Source: a virus
Direction: 5' to 3' (one strand)
DNA: 64,000 nucleotides
IMG/VR virus record: IMGVR_UViG_3300020470_005894
Coordinates: 1-64,000 of that record
The notes below the pieces were generated by a model. That model worked only from the letters and a program-made list of their open reading frames with translations, did no database searches and was not told the DNA's origin. The position numbers were made by a program, and so were the translations under genes. The stretch's first letter is position 1. Each line of letters starts with the position of its first letter. This document shows positions 15,703 through 24,604 of the stretch, piece after piece.

Positions 15703-16364
15703 TATTTATTTTTTCTCCTGCCTGCTCTGGTTTTTTTACACCCCACCCAAGAAGCGCAAGGCTCGGTGCCGTTCAGTTTTGCAAACTCGCCATGCGATTC
15801 AAGCGCTTGCCTGTCATAAGCTGCTGCAGCGCAAATCTCGCAGCTAAAATAACCAAGTATCTTTGTCTTGCCTTCCAGATTTATTGATGAGAGCCATCTT
15901 TTTTCCCTGCTAAGCCAACAGACGCCCTTGTATTTTGATGTACTTTTAGTTGCCCGCTTTCTTGAATTTCTCATGTTTTGTGCATGAGTTACTTGTCTTA
16001 AATTTTCTTTCCTGTTATCTAAGCCATTATGGTTTATGTGGTCATACATCATTTTTTGCCCGGGCTTGCCCATGATTAAATGATGCAGCAATAAACCTGT
16101 TTGTCTTGGTCGCTTGCCATTCTGATCGGTTCTTTCAATCAAAGTTCCGTCTGGATGTAGGATGCTAGTTTGTACATATGGTCCCTGTGGGCGCGTGCTG
16201 TTGCCGCGCGGCTTTTTGATATCGACGCGCCAACGATAATCTTTCACTTTATGCCAATCATCGGTGTCAATAACAGCCACATATTTTCCGGGTTGGTACC
16301 CATTCTTTTTTTCTAAGAAAATATGTGTTGTACCATCCGCATTATGCTTAAATTTATTTTTCAT
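15702..16364 (-). CDS. HNH homing endonuclease with AP2 domain
   Basis: 220 aa. The HNH core is HH at 94-95 and DHINHNGLDNRKENLR at 108-123. A C-terminal AP2 DNA-binding domain spans about 143-197 (KYKGVCW, LGYFSCEICAAAAYDRQA, GEFAKLN). Free-standing genes of this type spread by cutting uninfected alleles. It sits 5 nt after dnaE and directly before the zinc-ribbon gene, so its target is probably in the dnaE or dut region of related phages. No intron or intein is seen in dnaE. Confidence 0.93.
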   Translation of the reverse strand: MKNKFKHNADGTTHIFLEKKNGYQPGKYVAVIDTDDWHKVKDYRWRVDIKKPRGNSTRPQGPYVQTSILHPDGTLIERTDQNGKRPRQTGLLLHHLIMGKPGQKMMYDHINHNGLDNRKENLRQVTHAQNMRNSRKRATKSTSKYKGVCWLSREKRWLSSINLEGKTKILGYFSCEICAAAAYDRQALESHGEFAKLNGTEPCASWVGCKKTRAGRRKNK

Positions 16365-16368
16365 AATT

Positions 16369-19300
16369 TTATCCTAGTAATTTAAATGTGTGTCGAATAG
16401 ACCTAGTGCTAAAACCCCACTCTTCACTATGCTGCAACTTAGCTGCATAAGGCCTGTTGATATAAATTTGATCATCATCTTTGATGCCCCAACATTTAAT
16501 CGCAGTGGTTGTTGATGTCTCATCAATTACTTTAACAATCCAGTATGGTTTGTCGTTTTTAGTTCTTTTTTGTATGACTTCTCTAGGGATGAACCAAGCA
16601 ACCCCGAGATCCTTATCCCAGTTTCCAAGAGCCGGAACACAATGACGATCGATAGATTCTCTTATTTGCCTAGTAAGCACAAGATCAAATGGAAACATTC
16701 CAGTTAGGTCCGAAACGTACTCGATCTTTTCCTCGCGAGTGAAGTCTTCCTCAGGCGAGTATAGCTTAATATTTTCCAGAAGCTTTTTCTCATTCTTTGG
16801 TTTGTCTTGAATACAAGCCATCCAAAAGTGCTTGCAGCCATTAAATCTCTCATCAATAATACAGTCCATCGCTCCGGAGCGACACAGCACATCCAAAGCT
16901 TTCTTGTTTAGTTTTGCATGAGTGATGCTTTCATTAAACAAGATATCTTCAATTTTCTCAAATGGTCTATTGGCCAAAATTTGATCGATTGCTTTATCAC
17001 CTAGGCCCTTAATAGAACTAAAAGGTTGGATCAAAGTTACACCGTCGTCGCCAATCTCCCAGTGGCGATTAGAGGTGTTGATATTGATGCTCTCAATGTA
17101 AAAGCCCATCTTCTGTGCGATCGCAATTGCAGCTTCTTTCTTAGATTCTGGCTCTTTGTCTAAAAAGGCAGCAGTCCAGCACTCTGGGAAATAATTTAAG
17201 AGCCAAGCACATTGGTATGATAAGATAGAATAAGAAACAGCATGAGACTTATTAAAGCCATATCCAGAAAAATATTCAAACTTTTGCCATAGGTCCTCTG
17301 CGTCTTTCTTATCCATCCGCTTGCCAACGCAACCCTTGATGAATCTATCTCTAATACTAGTCTTTTCTTCATTACCTTTCCCTGTTCCTTTCTTTGTAAG
17401 GAGCTTTCTTAGTTTGTTTCCCTCCTCCAGAGTAATGCTATCACCCAGCTTGTGCGCCAATAATGCAATCTGCTCTTGGAAAATAAGAAAACCGTAAGTT
17501 TCTTTAGTTACTTCCTCGATAATATCGTTATGATAAAAAGTATCTCCGCTTCTTTTCGCTTTTACATAAAGTTTATCAACACCCGCACTTAGTGGGCCTG
17601 GACGATAAATAGATGTAATCGCAGAAATATCAATAATATCTGTTGGTTTTGATTTTATGCTAAGCTTTTGAGCACCAGTGTTAGTGAACTGAAAGACACC
17701 TGCAAATTTACCTTTGTGAAAGATGTTCTTGTAAACCTTTTGATCATTCAAATCAATATTGTCAGGATGTAATGTCTTATCGTAATAATCTTTAATATCT
17801 GCAAATGTTGGGTTTTCAACACCAAAATGTCTCTTGAGAACATGTCCAATGGCAGATTCTATCATCTCAAGCGTTGAGAGACCCAAGAGATCAAACTTGA
17901 TGTGCCCAAGCGGCTCTAGATGGCGCACATTCTGACCTTCTGACCATGGAGTCTGAACGACACCGCGAGAACAAATCAGTGGCATATGTCTGTCTAAATC
18001 TTCGCCGATTACAACGCCACCAGCATGACGACTAGTAGAGCGTACTTGCCCAACTAGCGCTTGAACGTGTGTTTTGACATCTGGGTACTTTTCCAAAAAT
18101 GAAATAAGAGACTCTGAATATTTCATAACTTCTTCAAAGTTTGGCGTGTACATACCAGCTCGAATTCCACGATCTGCCTTTGCTTTTGGAGTCGCCTCAC
18201 GAACCATCCTGCTAGTGACGGCGTTAACCTCCTTGAAGGGGATATCATAAAGCTTACTGATATCTTTGATAAGAGAGCGCAGCTGTAATGTATTGAAGTT
18301 TGAGATAGGCACAACTGTAGTCTCGCCCCATTCCTCTGCTAGAATCTCCTTGAGACCAAAGGCATCGCTGACATCATAATCAATATCTGGATAATCAGTT
18401 GCATCTGATCGCAGAAAACGACTGAATAGAAGTCCATATTTAATCGGATCAACCTGAGTAATCCCGAGCACGTAAGCCACTAGTGAGCCAGCAGCAGAGC
18501 CGCGCCCTGGACCAGCAAGCATATACTTGCTAGCAGTATCGCTAATTGCCTTCATGGTAAGGAAATATTTTGCAAACCCACGCTCGTTGATAACAGTCAG
18601 CTCATGCTTCAGACGATCAATATACTCTTGGTTGTTCTCAAAACCAAACTTGCGTAAACCGCCAATAGATTCTTTGATCAGCGTCTCAGCCGCCGAGGCG
18701 CCTTCAGGCACAACAAAGCCAGGTAAGCGAACTGTGTCGTCGGGCATAAAATCTTCAATGCGATTATTAGCGATCCAATGTGTTTTCACAATAGAATCGT
18801 AAATTAGGTCATCATCATAAACAAACTCACATTCCTCAGAATATTTTTTGTAAGCAGCCCACATCTGATCGCCATTCTTTGGGTAGAGTTCCATCCCCAT
18901 CTCATCAACTTCAATTGGAAGTTCCGTCTTGGCCCACTCAGGGAGTTTCGAGCCCAACCAGCCTAGGCGCTTGTAAAGCTCGCGATCCTTCCAGGCCTCC
19001 GGGCTAGGATAGTGACTGTCAGCTGTTGAGATAAGTTCAATTCCAAATTCTTCGTGCATTTGGATAACATACTGATTGAGCTTGTGCTGGTTAGGTACGT
19101 TATTCCATTGAAGTTCACCGTACCAACGATCGCCCAACACCTCCATCATGCGCTTGGTTGTTTCGCGCATAGCATTAAGGATAGCTTCTTCGCCATCTTC
19201 TTGATTGTCCCAAAAGTTTCTAGCATAGACTCCGCCTAGGCATGCCGAAGAGGCGATGATACCCTCCCCATGCTCTTCAAGCATCTTGTAATCTAGACGA

Positions 19301-19794
19301 GGCTTAGTGTAAAAGTTATCGCCTCGATGAGAATCAGAAACAATCTTGAAGATATTGTTAAGCCCAGTTTGGTTTATTGCAACTAAAACAATATGTGCCT
19401 TGTTGTTGACTTTTTCCTTAGTCTTGCTTTTCGAAGCGCTTTCGTCTTCAAAAGAAACTTTATTTGAATCATCAATAATCTTTCTTGCTTTTTTCTTATC
19501 TGCTTTAATTCTTTCATATTCCTCCTTCCACTCCTTGATAGAAGGCACAAAATAAGCTTCAACGCCGAAAATAGGCTTAAAGTCTTTGCCTTGTTCTTTC
19601 ATCTTTTTGGCATGCAGGACTTGATAAGACATGCCATTCATATTTCCGTGATCAGTGAGCGCTAAGGCGCCCATGCCATTCTTGTACGCAAAATCCATGT
19701 GGTCTTGCGGATAGCCAAACCCATCAAAAACTGAACCAGCAACACTATGTGCGTGCAATCCCACAAATGGGATTTTAGATATATTTCTTTCCAA
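16369..19794 (-). CDS. dnaE: DNA polymerase III alpha subunit (family C)
   Basis: 1141 aa, nearly the length of E. coli DnaE. Order seen: PHP domain with HAHS at 14-17 and LTDHGN; palm with GPGRGSAAGS near 428 and the catalytic PDIDYD near 468; FDLLGL third Asp region; NKSHAVSYSILSYQ; helix-hairpin-helix region with IKGLGDKAIDQIL; a short OB-type C-terminus. It should be the main replicative polymerase. The start is a TTG at 19794 after AGAGGA, as no ATG fits. Family C enzymes are rare in T4-like phages, and this genome also has a family A enzyme. Confidence 0.97.
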   Translation of the reverse strand: MERNISKIPFVGLHAHSVAGSVFDGFGYPQDHMDFAYKNGMGALALTDHGNMNGMSYQVLHAKKMKEQGKDFKPIFGVEAYFVPSIKEWKEEYERIKADKKKARKIIDDSNKVSFEDESASKSKTKEKVNNKAHIVLVAINQTGLNNIFKIVSDSHRGDNFYTKPRLDYKMLEEHGEGIIASSACLGGVYARNFWDNQEDGEEAILNAMRETTKRMMEVLGDRWYGELQWNNVPNQHKLNQYVIQMHEEFGIELISTADSHYPSPEAWKDRELYKRLGWLGSKLPEWAKTELPIEVDEMGMELYPKNGDQMWAAYKKYSEECEFVYDDDLIYDSIVKTHWIANNRIEDFMPDDTVRLPGFVVPEGASAAETLIKESIGGLRKFGFENNQEYIDRLKHELTVINERGFAKYFLTMKAISDTASKYMLAGPGRGSAAGSLVAYVLGITQVDPIKYGLLFSRFLRSDATDYPDIDYDVSDAFGLKEILAEEWGETTVVPISNFNTLQLRSLIKDISKLYDIPFKEVNAVTSRMVREATPKAKADRGIRAGMYTPNFEEVMKYSESLISFLEKYPDVKTHVQALVGQVRSTSRHAGGVVIGEDLDRHMPLICSRGVVQTPWSEGQNVRHLEPLGHIKFDLLGLSTLEMIESAIGHVLKRHFGVENPTFADIKDYYDKTLHPDNIDLNDQKVYKNIFHKGKFAGVFQFTNTGAQKLSIKSKPTDIIDISAITSIYRPGPLSAGVDKLYVKAKRSGDTFYHNDIIEEVTKETYGFLIFQEQIALLAHKLGDSITLEEGNKLRKLLTKKGTGKGNEEKTSIRDRFIKGCVGKRMDKKDAEDLWQKFEYFSGYGFNKSHAVSYSILSYQCAWLLNYFPECWTAAFLDKEPESKKEAAIAIAQKMGFYIESININTSNRHWEIGDDGVTLIQPFSSIKGLGDKAIDQILANRPFEKIEDILFNESITHAKLNKKALDVLCRSGAMDCIIDERFNGCKHFWMACIQDKPKNEKKLLENIKLYSPEEDFTREEKIEYVSDLTGMFPFDLVLTRQIRESIDRHCVPALGNWDKDLGVAWFIPREVIQKRTKNDKPYWIVKVIDETSTTTAIKCWGIKDDDQIYINRPYAAKLQHSEEWGFSTRSIRHTFKLLG

Positions 19795-19842
19795 ACTGTC
19801 CTCTCTTGTTACAGCAACAATATAATCATGCCGTATCTAGAG

Positions 19843-20043
19843 TCAACCTTCAAGTTCATTATTTTTTTCAAATAGATATAATGCCATCGATTCTAAATTT
19901 AAATTATAAGGAATCTCAACAAATGGCAATATTGCATGTATGAAAAAAGCTGTTGATGAGACAGTCAGCATCAAGCTAACCTTCATTGCAAATACAAGGT
20001 GCTGTATATAGGTTGTGTTTCTTTCTTTCAAGTGTTTAAACAT
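19843..20043 (-). CDS. Small membrane protein (DUF6356-like), 66 aa
   Basis: Starts MFKHLKERNTTYIQHLVFAM at the ATG at 20043, 1 nt after the upstream stop. A hydrophobic span follows, then HAILPFVEIP. The pattern (TYxxHLxFA ... HAxLPF) matches the DUF6356 family of unknown function as I remember it. Confidence 0.7.
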   Translation of the reverse strand: MFKHLKERNTTYIQHLVFAMKVSLMLTVSSTAFFIHAILPFVEIPYNLNLESMALYLFEKNNELEG

Positions 20044-20044
20044 T

Positions 20045-20899
20045 TTAGACCTCCTCGTCAATACCAATTCCGTTCCATTCTTTGGCATTTAATATTTTTG
20101 GCTTTTTAATTGATGGTTTAAGAGATAAAAAGTGACAATAATCAGACCAATTATCTAAGTTATAATACTCCTCAATTTCAAGCTTCCTATAACTAGAACA
20201 TTGTAGCGTTTCAAACACTTCTTGTAAAGTAAAATTTTTATATGAAAATCTTTCTTTCAAAGAATATCTTTGTTTTCTAGTTTCTGGGTCGACCCACATG
20301 CCAGTTGATCTAGTTTTTGATTCAAGTATAAGCTGGTCAATCTGCTCCTTATCGAGAGTCATCCCCAGGTGCAAATTGTGTTTAGCCGTCTGCCCTTTGT
20401 AAGACAACATAAGATGGCCTTTATCTATCTCCTTTCTTGCCTCGCGTAGAGAGCGGGGATCGCAATAACCATACGGCCAAGATATCCAAAATTTATCTGG
20501 CTTTAAGTGCGAGCTAATATTTCGTAAAATTTTATCTGCGATTTTTGCGCCATGCAGCGCTGACCAAGCCAGATTATCCCTTTTATTTATATCTCTAATG
20601 TTTAAAGGTGTATAGTATATTCTTATCGGACGTTTAAAATCTTTCTTGTTGTGCTCAAAATGTCTGTAATTATAGACAGGATCTTGAATAACTTCACCAA
20701 CCTGATACCTGATCAAGGGAGTGACGTCATCATTGCACACAATCCATATTGTATTGCAACCAGCATATGCGCACTCAAGTACTGAACGCTCAATTGCTAG
20801 GTAGTTTGGAGCGATAGGCATCAGGCTTTCATGCCATGGCATATTGAAGTCAGTCTTAACTCCCGATACTGGAATAATTCCTGCTAAGTGTTTCTTCAT
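20045..20899 (-). CDS. Nucleotidyltransferase-like protein, 284 aa
   Basis: The N-terminus resembles the GT-A fold of sugar-phosphate nucleotidyltransferases: HLAGIIPVSG, then MPWHESLMPIAPN, then ECAYAGCNTIWIVCNDD at about 45-62. The usual GxGxRLxPLT signature is altered, so substrate and activity are open. With GDP-mannose dehydratase nearby it may act on a nucleotide sugar. Start at 20899, where ATG overlaps the previous stop as ATGA. Confidence 0.65.
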   Translation of the reverse strand: MKKHLAGIIPVSGVKTDFNMPWHESLMPIAPNYLAIERSVLECAYAGCNTIWIVCNDDVTPLIRYQVGEVIQDPVYNYRHFEHNKKDFKRPIRIYYTPLNIRDINKRDNLAWSALHGAKIADKILRNISSHLKPDKFWISWPYGYCDPRSLREARKEIDKGHLMLSYKGQTAKHNLHLGMTLDKEQIDQLILESKTRSTGMWVDPETRKQRYSLKERFSYKNFTLQEVFETLQCSSYRKLEIEEYYNLDNWSDYCHFLSLKPSIKKPKILNAKEWNGIGIDEEV

Positions 20900-21534
20900 T
20901 TGTATACCGGAAAAACATCCCTCTTCCAAAGAGACACTCTAGGATTGTCGACACCGCGTTTCCTGAGCATATCTACAACTTTGAACCTTGCCATTGTATC
21001 ACTAAAATCAAAGTTTTTTAACTGTCTATCGGTTAAAAATGACTCACATAGCAGATCTAAGTACTTCTGGTTACCATCGATGCGTAGAGACTTAAAAAGT
21101 TTGATCTTATTAACAAATTTGTCTTTTGTCTCTATCTCATCGAAATCTAAGTCATAAAGACCCCGGCAATCAAACCAGTCAATTACACGATATCCAACTA
21201 ACTCGCGATCTAGTGAGAACCCCTCAATATTCTCATCGTCATACACATGTAGTTTATCATACTTTACTACAAAGACGTTACGATCTGTAAAAACCTTAAG
21301 AAAATTTTTTTCTGGAAATATCCTTAGGTTATTCGATTTATCCGTAAAGGGTACAAGGGTCATCTCATAAAGCTGGTAGATTTTCTCAGCCCATTCCTGC
21401 TCGATGTCTTCATAAGAATGATGATACGGTGAACGATTCTTAATTAAATGGTATTTGTTGTCGTAAGCGAATCTAACAGCATCCAGATCAGCGCCGATAA
21501 CAACATCTCCCCAATCATAGTCAACAACCGCATC
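20896..21534 (-). CDS. Hypothetical protein, about 212 aa
   Basis: Start placed at the ATG at 21534 (MDAVVDYDWGDVVIGADLDA). The frame is open to a GTG at 21630, which would overlap the transglycosylase gene by 110 nt. Mixed alpha/beta with many Asp and aromatic residues; no known domain. Coupled by ATGA to the nucleotidyltransferase-like gene, so they may work together. Confidence 0.7.
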   Translation of the reverse strand, partial: DAVVDYDWGDVVIGADLDAVRFAYDNKYHLIKNRSPYHHSYEDIEQEWAEKIYQLYEMTLVPFTDKSNNLRIFPEKNFLKVFTDRNVFVVKYDKLHVYDDENIEGFSLDRELVGYRVIDWFDCRGLYDLDFDEIETKDKFVNKIKLFKSLRIDGNQKYLDLLCESFLTDRQLKNFDFSDTMARFKVVDMLRKRGVDNPRVSLWKRDVFPVYK

Positions 21535-22165
21535 CATCTTGGCCTGCGCAATCTGCTGTAGCTTTTCTTTCTTTCTTGATATTTCTATGCCATCGATTAA
21601 GAATGTAAGTAAATTTAGGTCGCTCACCACAGCGGCCTTCTTTCTTGGGCGCTCTTATCGCCGTGGCCCATGCTGCTAACCAAGTTCTTTTTTTGTCTTT
21701 AATACGACACTTCTTTTTTACTTTGGGAAGCATTTTTTTAACATGCTTTAGATAAGCATCTGCAGCCTCTTCGACGCTTCTTCTATTAATGTTATAAGCT
21801 TTCTCCCACCATGGCCACATTTGAAATAATCCTTTTGCCATTGGTTTTTTTGTTTTTGAAAACTTATGATCACCGTCAGCTTGATTATTAAAGCCAGACT
21901 CATGGCATGCGGCGGCTAATAGCATACCTCTTAGTTCTAGAGGTAAATTATGCTTCTTTTCAACCTCGATTAGTTGCTCTATGATTTTTTGTTTTTCTGT
22001 AGAAGGTTTTGCAAATGGGCAGTTAAAAACCGCTTGATCATGGATCTCATCATAAGTAATTGTTTGCACAGTTATCTTTTTTATTGGGTTCACAAAATCA
22101 TTTGCAATCATAGTGTCAACTGAATGGCTAGCTAATACCAAAAATAAGCCGGTTATGTAATTCAT
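21521..22165 (-). CDS. Lytic transglycosylase, exported
   Basis: 214 aa. An N-terminal hydrophobic stretch (MNYITGLFLVLASHSV) is a likely signal peptide or anchor. The SLT domain follows: LLAAACHESGF with catalytic Glu89, GLFQMWPWW at 112-120, and AADAYLKHV. It cleaves peptidoglycan glycan strands, perhaps for lysis or DNA entry. The C-terminus is Cys-rich (CAGQDGCGC). No clear ribosome site. It stands in the replication region rather than beside tail genes, which favours a role in the infected cell. Confidence 0.85.
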   Translation of the reverse strand: MNYITGLFLVLASHSVDTMIANDFVNPIKKITVQTITYDEIHDQAVFNCPFAKPSTEKQKIIEQLIEVEKKHNLPLELRGMLLAAACHESGFNNQADGDHKFSKTKKPMAKGLFQMWPWWEKAYNINRRSVEEAADAYLKHVKKMLPKVKKKCRIKDKKRTWLAAWATAIRAPKKEGRCGERPKFTYILNRWHRNIKKERKATADCAGQDGCGC

Positions 22166-22179
22166 AATATCTAATTAAT

Positions 22180-22446
22180 TTATTCATCTTCGTAGAAACC
22201 TACGACATAATTTTCTAATACTAAATAGTATGTTTTATCAAAAAAGCTAGTCTCTTCTATCATATGTGACGGAACAATAATTTTCATCCCAGGAAGAAGA
22301 AGTGAGTCTTTGTTTGGCTGTATGACTTTAGCCATTTTAAATTTTCTCTCATCAATTTTAAAATTGTCAGGCACCAAAACACCAGTCTCAGTCTTCTTCT
22401 CCTCTATGGGCTGCACCACCAAATATTTATTTAAGGGGTAAAGCAT
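22180..22446 (-). CDS. groES: GroES-like co-chaperonin
   Basis: 88 aa, the Cpn10 length. Pattern fits GroES: NKYLVVQPIEEKKTETG then VLVPDN at the N-terminus, a mobile-loop region before KMAKVIQPN, LLPGMKIIVPSH (compare VKVGDIVIF), and a closing YYLVLENYVVGFYED. It should cap GroEL rings. T4 uses gp31 in the same role with host GroEL; here the partner may be the phage's own GroEL, 12 kb away in a different gene group. Sequence divergence is large, so the family call rests on pattern and length. Confidence 0.8.
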   Translation of the reverse strand: MLYPLNKYLVVQPIEEKKTETGVLVPDNFKIDERKFKMAKVIQPNKDSLLLPGMKIIVPSHMIEETSFFDKTYYLVLENYVVGFYEDE

Positions 22447-22447
22447 G

Positions 22448-22696
22448 CTAAGACACTCCTACCTTTTTTGTTAGCTGGTCAAAGAAATCTGTAAATTGGT
22501 TTAAGTCATCACCCTTCTTGAGCATTCGATATGCTCGTACCGCTTGACGCATCTCTTCTTTTGTAAGCCATCCATTTTGAGCATAGTTCTTACGTAAATC
22601 CCTCTTGTGCTCCTTGTAGGGCTCCATTTCATCCTCAACGGCCTTAAGCGCCTTAATATACTCAACAACATATTCTTTTGTAGTCAAATCACTCAT
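22448..22696 (-). CDS. Hypothetical protein, 82 aa
   Basis: Helical throughout: ALKAVEDEMEPYKEHKRDL and WLTKEEMRQAVRAYRMLKKG. The arrangement loosely recalls GapR-like (DUF2312) DNA-binding proteins, low certainty. First gene after a sigma-70-type promoter and coupled to groES, with a GGAGC ribosome site. Confidence 0.75.
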   Translation of the reverse strand: MSDLTTKEYVVEYIKALKAVEDEMEPYKEHKRDLRKNYAQNGWLTKEEMRQAVRAYRMLKKGDDLNQFTDFFDQLTKKVGVS

Positions 22697-22723
22697 CTCG
22701 TTTGCTCCTTTGTTTGCAAATAT

Positions 22724-22752
22724 ATTATAGTTACTTTTTGCAAGATGTTAAA
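22724..22752 (-). promoter_or_regulatory. Sigma-70-type promoter before the groES group
   Basis: Perfect TATAAT (22729-22724), 17-nt spacer and TTTAAC (22752-22747) on the minus strand. Start would be near 22717, about 20 nt before the ATG at 22696. The -35 is weak (3/6) and overlaps the end of the RNR gene. Confidence 0.5.
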
Positions 22753-24604
22753 TTATTTCGCATGATCCACCTGAACAAGCCAACTCTCCAGACAAATTTG
22801 TTCCATCCTCAAGTTCAATAACTTTGCTAAGATCAACCTCCTGTAGCGACTCTAAGAGAACTTGGAATTTCTCGCGAGAACAATCTTCGAAAGGAGGTTG
22901 TTTGTAGGTGTGCTCAGAGAAGGGCAGGACTGATAAACCATTGTAAAAGTTTCTGTTTTCCCACATCCAATCTCCAACATCCGCCCATTCGGAATCCTTA
23001 ATAGAGATAGTAGCTGACACATTGTGGCTGTTTTGACCCCTGCCATGGCCAGTGTTAACCCACTCGCTAGTAACAGTCTTAACTCTCCTAAGCAATTGTA
23101 AGGCGCTCTCTGATCTCGTTATAGCACCCTCTGGGGCTTTTTGTGGCACTGAAATAACTGCAGTGTCGTGCGGCCTAAAATACTCATCCTCTAAAAGCTC
23201 GGGGTGGTGGATGGCTAGATGAGTGTAAATAGACTCATTTTTGCCAACTCGCAGACGTCGTATATAGTGCTCATTATGCCACGCGTGAATACCACTGGAG
23301 GTACCAAGAGTTAAAGAAGTAGTGCCAGCCGGCTTTACACAAGTAGTTCTGGCTGCTGGCTTAATTCCTATCAGCGAGGCCACGCGCTTGTTTTCTTTGC
23401 GTACGATAGAAGCTGCAGACTTCATATCTAAGCTCAGCACACCACCGGAAGCAATTCCCGTCATAGAGACTCCTACCAAAGCATCCTTCTCTGTAGTGCG
23501 ACGCCAAACATCTCTAAGATAGTGAAAATCTGTATAGCCAGCTTGCAGGGTTCCTATAAAAGCAGCTGCCTTTGCCCTTAGGTTGTACTCCTCTTGTGTG
23601 CTTAAATCAGAAACATTGATTTCAGTTAAATTACAAAACTGATACGGCCTTAGCGCGATCTCACAACAAGGATTTGTGCCCCAGTCCTTATCGTTGGAAA
23701 GATAAAAACCTGGCTCACCAGATCCTGACTCTTTAATTCGTTCCCATATCTCCATAAAGAAATCACGAGTCATCAAGTGCCTCATTAAGACGACTGAATT
23801 ATTGGCTCTTCCTCGCTGTGGATTTGTCTCCCACCAGCTTCCTGTTTTTGCTGCGAGCATTTCTTCATCGTCCGCGGAAAAAAGTGAAATAAGAGCAGCC
23901 CTACGGATCCCCCCGGCAAGAACAGCATCAGCAATATGACAAATGATATCATGTACTTCGATAGGTTCAAGTTTATCTCCATTCTCTTTTTCGTCAAAAA
24001 TGCCCTGTACTTTTAGCAAGCATTCTTTTAGCGGCTGAGGGCCGGGAGCTTTACCTCCACTTGTAACTAGTCTGCTGCCCTTCAGACGGATGTCAGAAAA
24101 ATCAAATTTTATTTTTGAGCCACCTTTAAAGTAAGAATGAATTAAAACTTTTATTGAATCGGCCCATCCTTCGATCGAATCTCCGATAAGAAATCTGCGA
24201 GATCTTTTTGAATTTGGCTTCTGAATTTCTGGGAGCTTATCAACATGATGCCTTTGGACGCTGAATCCAACACCAGTGCCACCGAGAAGGAGAAACATGC
24301 ACTCAGAAAAAGAAGCGACATTATCGATAGGCATATAAGCACAGTTGTATATCCTGTTAGGTGCCACTTCAATCGGCTTGCCGCCGAATTGCATGGATCG
24401 CATTGATGGTAAGACTTTTCTTTCATAGACATAATTATACGCTTCCTCGATTTCGTTCCTTAAATCGGGATATTTCTTAATATGCATATTTTTGTTTCTA
24501 GTGACTAGTTCATCCCAAGTTTCTCTCCTTTCTAGCTCTGGGATGTACCTAGAGTATTTCATGTGTACTGTAATATCTGATAAAATTTTATTCTGTAACT
24601 CCAA
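22748..24604 (-). CDS. nrdJ: Class II (adenosylcobalamin-dependent) ribonucleotide reductase
   Basis: 618 aa. Reduces ribonucleotides to deoxyribonucleotides with B12 instead of a metal-tyrosyl subunit. Visible: PSMRSMQFGG near 67, NCAYMPIDN, the active site NPCCEI at 311-316 with the thiyl Cys, the CNLTEINVSDL strand, and the C-terminal redox pair CSGGSC at 610-615. Length and lack of an NrdB gene fit the monomeric triphosphate reductase type. Start is a TTG at 24604 with AGGAGG 8 nt before it; the frame is open further. Needs host or scavenged B12. Confidence 0.93.
   Translation of the reverse strand: MELQNKILSDITVHMKYSRYIPELERRETWDELVTRNKNMHIKKYPDLRNEIEEAYNYVYERKVLPSMRSMQFGGKPIEVAPNRIYNCAYMPIDNVASFSECMFLLLGGTGVGFSVQRHHVDKLPEIQKPNSKRSRRFLIGDSIEGWADSIKVLIHSYFKGGSKIKFDFSDIRLKGSRLVTSGGKAPGPQPLKECLLKVQGIFDEKENGDKLEPIEVHDIICHIADAVLAGGIRRAALISLFSADDEEMLAAKTGSWWETNPQRGRANNSVVLMRHLMTRDFFMEIWERIKESGSGEPGFYLSNDKDWGTNPCCEIALRPYQFCNLTEINVSDLSTQEEYNLRAKAAAFIGTLQAGYTDFHYLRDVWRRTTEKDALVGVSMTGIASGGVLSLDMKSAASIVRKENKRVASLIGIKPAARTTCVKPAGTTSLTLGTSSGIHAWHNEHYIRRLRVGKNESIYTHLAIHHPELLEDEYFRPHDTAVISVPQKAPEGAITRSESALQLLRRVKTVTSEWVNTGHGRGQNSHNVSATISIKDSEWADVGDWMWENRNFYNGLSVLPFSEHTYKQPPFEDCSREKFQVLLESLQEVDLSKVIELEDGTNLSGELACSGGSCEII

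Noticed and set aside
16369-19794. Intein or intron in dnaE linked to the HNH-AP2 gene
   Set aside because: The DnaE frame is continuous and all motifs are adjacent in normal spacing. The endonuclease is free-standing.
22212-22226. Late-type element in the GroES-like gene and another near 61913
   Set aside because: Both are inside coding regions and encode ordinary residues of the protein. They lack an intergenic context.
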